Shown: positions 61,795 through 64,000 of the stretch, in pieces
How positions within the stretch are numbered: the first letter of the stretch is position 1
Layout: the number at the start of each line of letters is the position of its first letter
Source: Mycolicibacterium rhodesiae
GTDB lineage: Bacteria; Actinomycetota; Actinomycetes; Mycobacteriales; Mycobacteriaceae
DNA length: 64,000 nt
Direction of reading: 5' to 3'
Assembly: GCF_002086695.1 (NCBI RefSeq)
Contig: NZ_MVIH01000020.1
Location: forward strand, 16,901-80,900
Made by a program: the position numbers and the translations under genes
Notes under the pieces: generated by a model
The model's input: only the letters and a program-made list of their open reading frames with translations
What the model was told of the DNA's origin: nothing
Database searches by the model: none

Positions 61795-62409
61795 ATGGGT
61801 GGCGATCAGCTGGATACGGATCCGGTCTCGGCGGCGCGACTGCTGCTCGGCGGGGTGATCAGCTGCCGGGGTGTCAGCGCGCTGATCGTGGAGGTCGAGG
61901 CCTATGGTGGTCCGCCGGACGGGCCGTGGCCGGACGCCTCGGCCCACTCGTATCGGGGTCCGAGTATCCGCAACAACGTGATGTTCGGTCCGGCAGGCCA
62001 CCTCTATACGTATCGAAGCCACGGCATCCACGTCTGCGCCAACGTGTCGTGCGGCCCTGACGGCACGGCGGCTGCGGTGCTGGTGCGGGCCGCGGCGATC
62101 GAGTCGGGTCTGGATGTGGCGCAGGTCCGTCGCGGTCCGTCGGTGCGCCCGGCGGCGCTGGCCCGCGGCCCGGGCAACCTGTGTTCTGCGCTGGGCATCG
62201 TGATGGACGACAACGGAGCCGATGTCTTCGATCCGGCATCGCCGGTGACCGTCGAGCTCGGTGACGGGAATGGTCCGGAGAGTGCCGGCCCGCGGGTCGG
62301 GGTCTCGCAGGCGGCCGATCGGCCGTGGCGATTTTGGCTGACCGGACGTCCGGAGGTGTCGGCCTACCGTCGCAGTCCGCGCGCGCCAATCCCGGGCGCG
62401 AGCGACTGA
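61795..62409 (+). CDS. mpg: 3-methyladenine DNA glycosylase (AAG/MPG family)
   Basis: 204 residues. The catalytic Glu lies in VEVEAYGG. DNA-contact motifs DASAHSYRGPSIRNNVMFG, YTYRSHGIHVCANV (in place of the usual YGMH) and VLVRAA, and the C-terminal RVGVSQAADRPWRFW. Removes alkylated purines in base-excision repair. Corresponds to Rv1688. Divergent from the exporter operon. Confidence 0.95.
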   Translation: MGGDQLDTDPVSAARLLLGGVISCRGVSALIVEVEAYGGPPDGPWPDASAHSYRGPSIRNNVMFGPAGHLYTYRSHGIHVCANVSCGPDGTAAAVLVRAAAIESGLDVAQVRRGPSVRPAALARGPGNLCSALGIVMDDNGADVFDPASPVTVELGDGNGPESAGPRVGVSQAADRPWRFWLTGRPEVSAYRRSPRAPIPGASD

Positions 62410-62436
62410 GCGCATCCCATGCGGGAAGATCAACGC

Positions 62437-63708
62437 ATGAGCACGACGATTCTCGATGAGTTGGGCTGGCGCGAGCTGATTGCGCAATCGACCGATATCG
62501 ACGCGCTCGCCGCGGCGGCCGCGCAGCCACCGATGACCGTCTATTGCGGATTCGATCCGACCGCGCCGAGCCTGCACGCGGGAAACCTGGTGCCGTTGCT
62601 CACACTTCGGCGATTCCAGCGGGCCGGGCACCGACCGATCGTGTTGGCCGGCGGCGCCACGGGCATGATCGGTGATCCTCGTGACACCGGCGAGCGGACG
62701 ATGAACACCACCGACACCGTCGCGCAATGGGCCGAGCGGATCCGCGGGCAGCTGGAGCGGTTCGTCGACTTCGACGACTCACCCAGCGGCGCGGTGATGG
62801 AGAACAACCTGAATTGGACCGCGCAGCTGAGCGCGATCGATTTCCTGCGCGACGTCGGCAAGCACTTCTCGGTCAACGTGATGCTCGACCGCGACACGAT
62901 CCGGCGCCGGCTCGACGGCGACGGCATCTCGTACACCGAATTCAGCTACATGCTCCTGCAAGCCAACGACTATGTGGAACTGCACCGGCGCTACGGGTGC
63001 TCACTGCAGATCGGCGGCTCCGATCAGTGGGGCAACATCATCGCGGGGGTGCGGCTGGTCCGCCAGACGCTGGGCGCCGGCGTCCATGCGCTGACGGTGC
63101 CGCTGGTCACCGCTGCGGACGGAACCAAGTTCGGCAAGTCCACCGGCGGCGGCAGCCTGTGGCTGGATCCCGAGATGACCAGCCCTTATGCCTGGTACCA
63201 GTACTTCGTCAACACCGCCGACGCCGACGTGGTCAAGTACCTGCGCTGGTTCACGTTCTTGTCGGCCGACGAACTGGCCGAGCTGGCACAGGCCACCGCG
63301 GAACGCCCGCATGAGCGGGCCGGACAGCGCCGGCTGGCCCAGGAACTCACCACATTGGTGCACGGTCGGGCTGCGACTGACGCCGTCGAGCACGCGTCGC
63401 AGGCGTTGTTCGGCAGGGGCGAGCTTTCCCGCCTCGATGAACCGACGCTGTCGGCCGCGTTGCGGGAGACGACGGTGGCCGAGCTCGGCCCAGGCGGAGC
63501 GGACGGCATCGTCGATCTATTGGTGGCCACCGGCCTGTCGGCGAGCAAGGGCGCCGCCAAGCGCACGATCGCCGAGGGGGGCGTATCGGTCAACAACGAG
63601 AAGATCGACAGCGAGGACTGGGTGGCACAACCGTCCCATTTCCTGCACGGGCGCTGGTTGGTGCTGCGCCGCGGGAAGCGGAATGTCGCTGGGGTACAGC
63701 GGGTTTGA
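62437..63708 (+). CDS. tyrS: tyrosyl-tRNA synthetase
   Basis: 423 residues from ATG 62437; an ATG six codons earlier is possible. Class I motifs: HIGH equivalent PSLHAGN, Tyr-binding YMLLQANDY and GGSDQWGN, and the KMSKS equivalent KFGKS. C-terminal S4 RNA-binding domain (SASKGAAKRTIAEGGVSVNN). Corresponds to Rv1689. In rapid growers the rrnB operon follows, as here. Confidence 0.98.
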   Translation: MSTTILDELGWRELIAQSTDIDALAAAAAQPPMTVYCGFDPTAPSLHAGNLVPLLTLRRFQRAGHRPIVLAGGATGMIGDPRDTGERTMNTTDTVAQWAERIRGQLERFVDFDDSPSGAVMENNLNWTAQLSAIDFLRDVGKHFSVNVMLDRDTIRRRLDGDGISYTEFSYMLLQANDYVELHRRYGCSLQIGGSDQWGNIIAGVRLVRQTLGAGVHALTVPLVTAADGTKFGKSTGGGSLWLDPEMTSPYAWYQYFVNTADADVVKYLRWFTFLSADELAELAQATAERPHERAGQRRLAQELTTLVHGRAATDAVEHASQALFGRGELSRLDEPTLSAALRETTVAELGPGGADGIVDLLVATGLSASKGAAKRTIAEGGVSVNNEKIDSEDWVAQPSHFLHGRWLVLRRGKRNVAGVQRV

Positions 63709-63748
63709 GCCTTCGGTGCGCCCGCGAAACGCCGATCTAGCAGGCGAT

Positions 63749-63777
63749 TTGACTCGCCGTTAGCTCGTCTGTAACTT
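63749..63777 (+). promoter_or_regulatory. rRNA operon promoter (rrnB P1-type)
   Basis: TTGACT (63749-63754), 17 bp, TAACTT (63772-63777), the only strong sigma-A-like promoter between tyrS and the window end. A single promoter after tyrS is what is known for rrnB of fast-growing mycobacteria. Confidence 0.85.
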
Positions 63778-63784
63778 ATTCCAA

Positions 63785-64000
63785 GTCAGAGCGGCCCGGC
63801 CAAGCCGGAGAGCGCGAAGACCTCCCGGGAATCAAACCTGGCAACAGGGTTGTTGCTCTTGTCCGCACGATATCTCCGCGGCCTTCGGGTCGCGGGATAG
63901 CTGCGCGGTCGAGTGGGTGACTGGGGTGTGTTGTTTGAGAACTCAATAGTGTGTTTGGTGGTTTTTGTTTGTTGTTGTTTTTTGCCGTGCCCTGATACCC
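63785..64000 (+). ncRNA. rRNA operon leader (16S rRNA lies beyond the window)
   Basis: Gene-free leader. It contains TGCTCTT at 63854-63860 (boxA-core-like) and a 9-bp hairpin closed by a UUCG tetraloop (63875-63896). It also contains the conserved actinobacterial boxA-like element TTGTTTGAGAACTCAATAG (63931-63949), followed by a T/G-rich stretch. These serve antitermination and RNase III processing of the pre-rRNA (family knowledge). The 16S gene itself has not started by nt 64000. Confidence 0.85.

Overview
The window is high-GC actinobacterial DNA and almost certainly comes from a Mycobacterium/Mycolicibacterium chromosome. The gene order MBL hydrolase - uvrA - small conserved gene - membrane esterase - lysX - infC-rpmI-rplT-tsnR - mpaB-like oxygenase - adenylate cyclase - rhomboid-like protein - pheST - argCJBDFRGH - PhaC/acyl-CoA-synthetase fusion - Trm112 - TetR/ABC-2 exporter - mpg - tyrS matches the Rv1637c-Rv1689 backbone of M. 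tuberculosis. The sequence ends inside an rRNA-operon leader directly downstream of tyrS. That is where rapidly growing mycobacteria carry rrnB, so a fast grower is likely. No PE/PPE gene, insertion sequence, CRISPR array, integrase or tRNA gene was seen.

Layout. 1-4.5 kb: a 5'-truncated MmpL transporter and a small membrane protein, then a 1.3-kb islet carrying an MbcTA-like RES-domain toxin-antitoxin pair between two 56-bp direct repeats. 4.5-14.3 kb: metallo-beta-lactamase-fold hydrolase, uvrA with a PafBC-type DNA-damage promoter, SDR, membrane esterase, lysX and a DUF1844 gene. 14.3-20.9 kb: infC (AUC start) -rpmI-rplT-tsnR, followed by a co-translated PaoABC-type molybdenum hydroxylase. 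20.9-25 kb: acyl-CoA dehydrogenase, MpaB-like oxygenase, adenylate cyclase and rhomboid-like protein. 25-34.9 kb: an mceA-F operon without yrbE permeases and with a frameshifted mceB, then a TetR regulator diverging from a phytoene-desaturase-like oxidoreductase and a 7Fe ferredoxin. 34.9-38 kb: a LexA-boxed 13E12 HNH gene and a glutamate-synthase-like flavoprotein. 38-50 kb: pheST and the complete arginine operon behind an ARG box. 50-54.8 kb: three small membrane-anchored secreted proteins facing a polytopic protein and an ABC-F ATPase. 54.9-63.7 kb: lipid-related fusion enzyme, exported protein, Trm112-like protein, acyltransferase, TetR-controlled ABC-2 exporter, mpg and tyrS. 63.7-64 kb: rRNA promoter and leader.

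How the parts work together. Most of the window is conserved housekeeping: translation (infC, rpmI, rplT, tsnR, pheST, tyrS), DNA repair (uvrA, mpg), arginine synthesis, and envelope lipid modification (lysX). The accessory parts look like cassettes placed at the seams of this backbone. The most informative regulatory observation is a nearly identical 16-bp element (CAGTnnTGACATCAGT) before both mceA and the oxidoreductase/ferredoxin pair. It suggests that one TetR protein controls an import-and-oxidation regulon. The best candidate mobile cassette is the toxin-antitoxin islet, whose flanking repeats preserve the 3' ends of both neighbouring genes.
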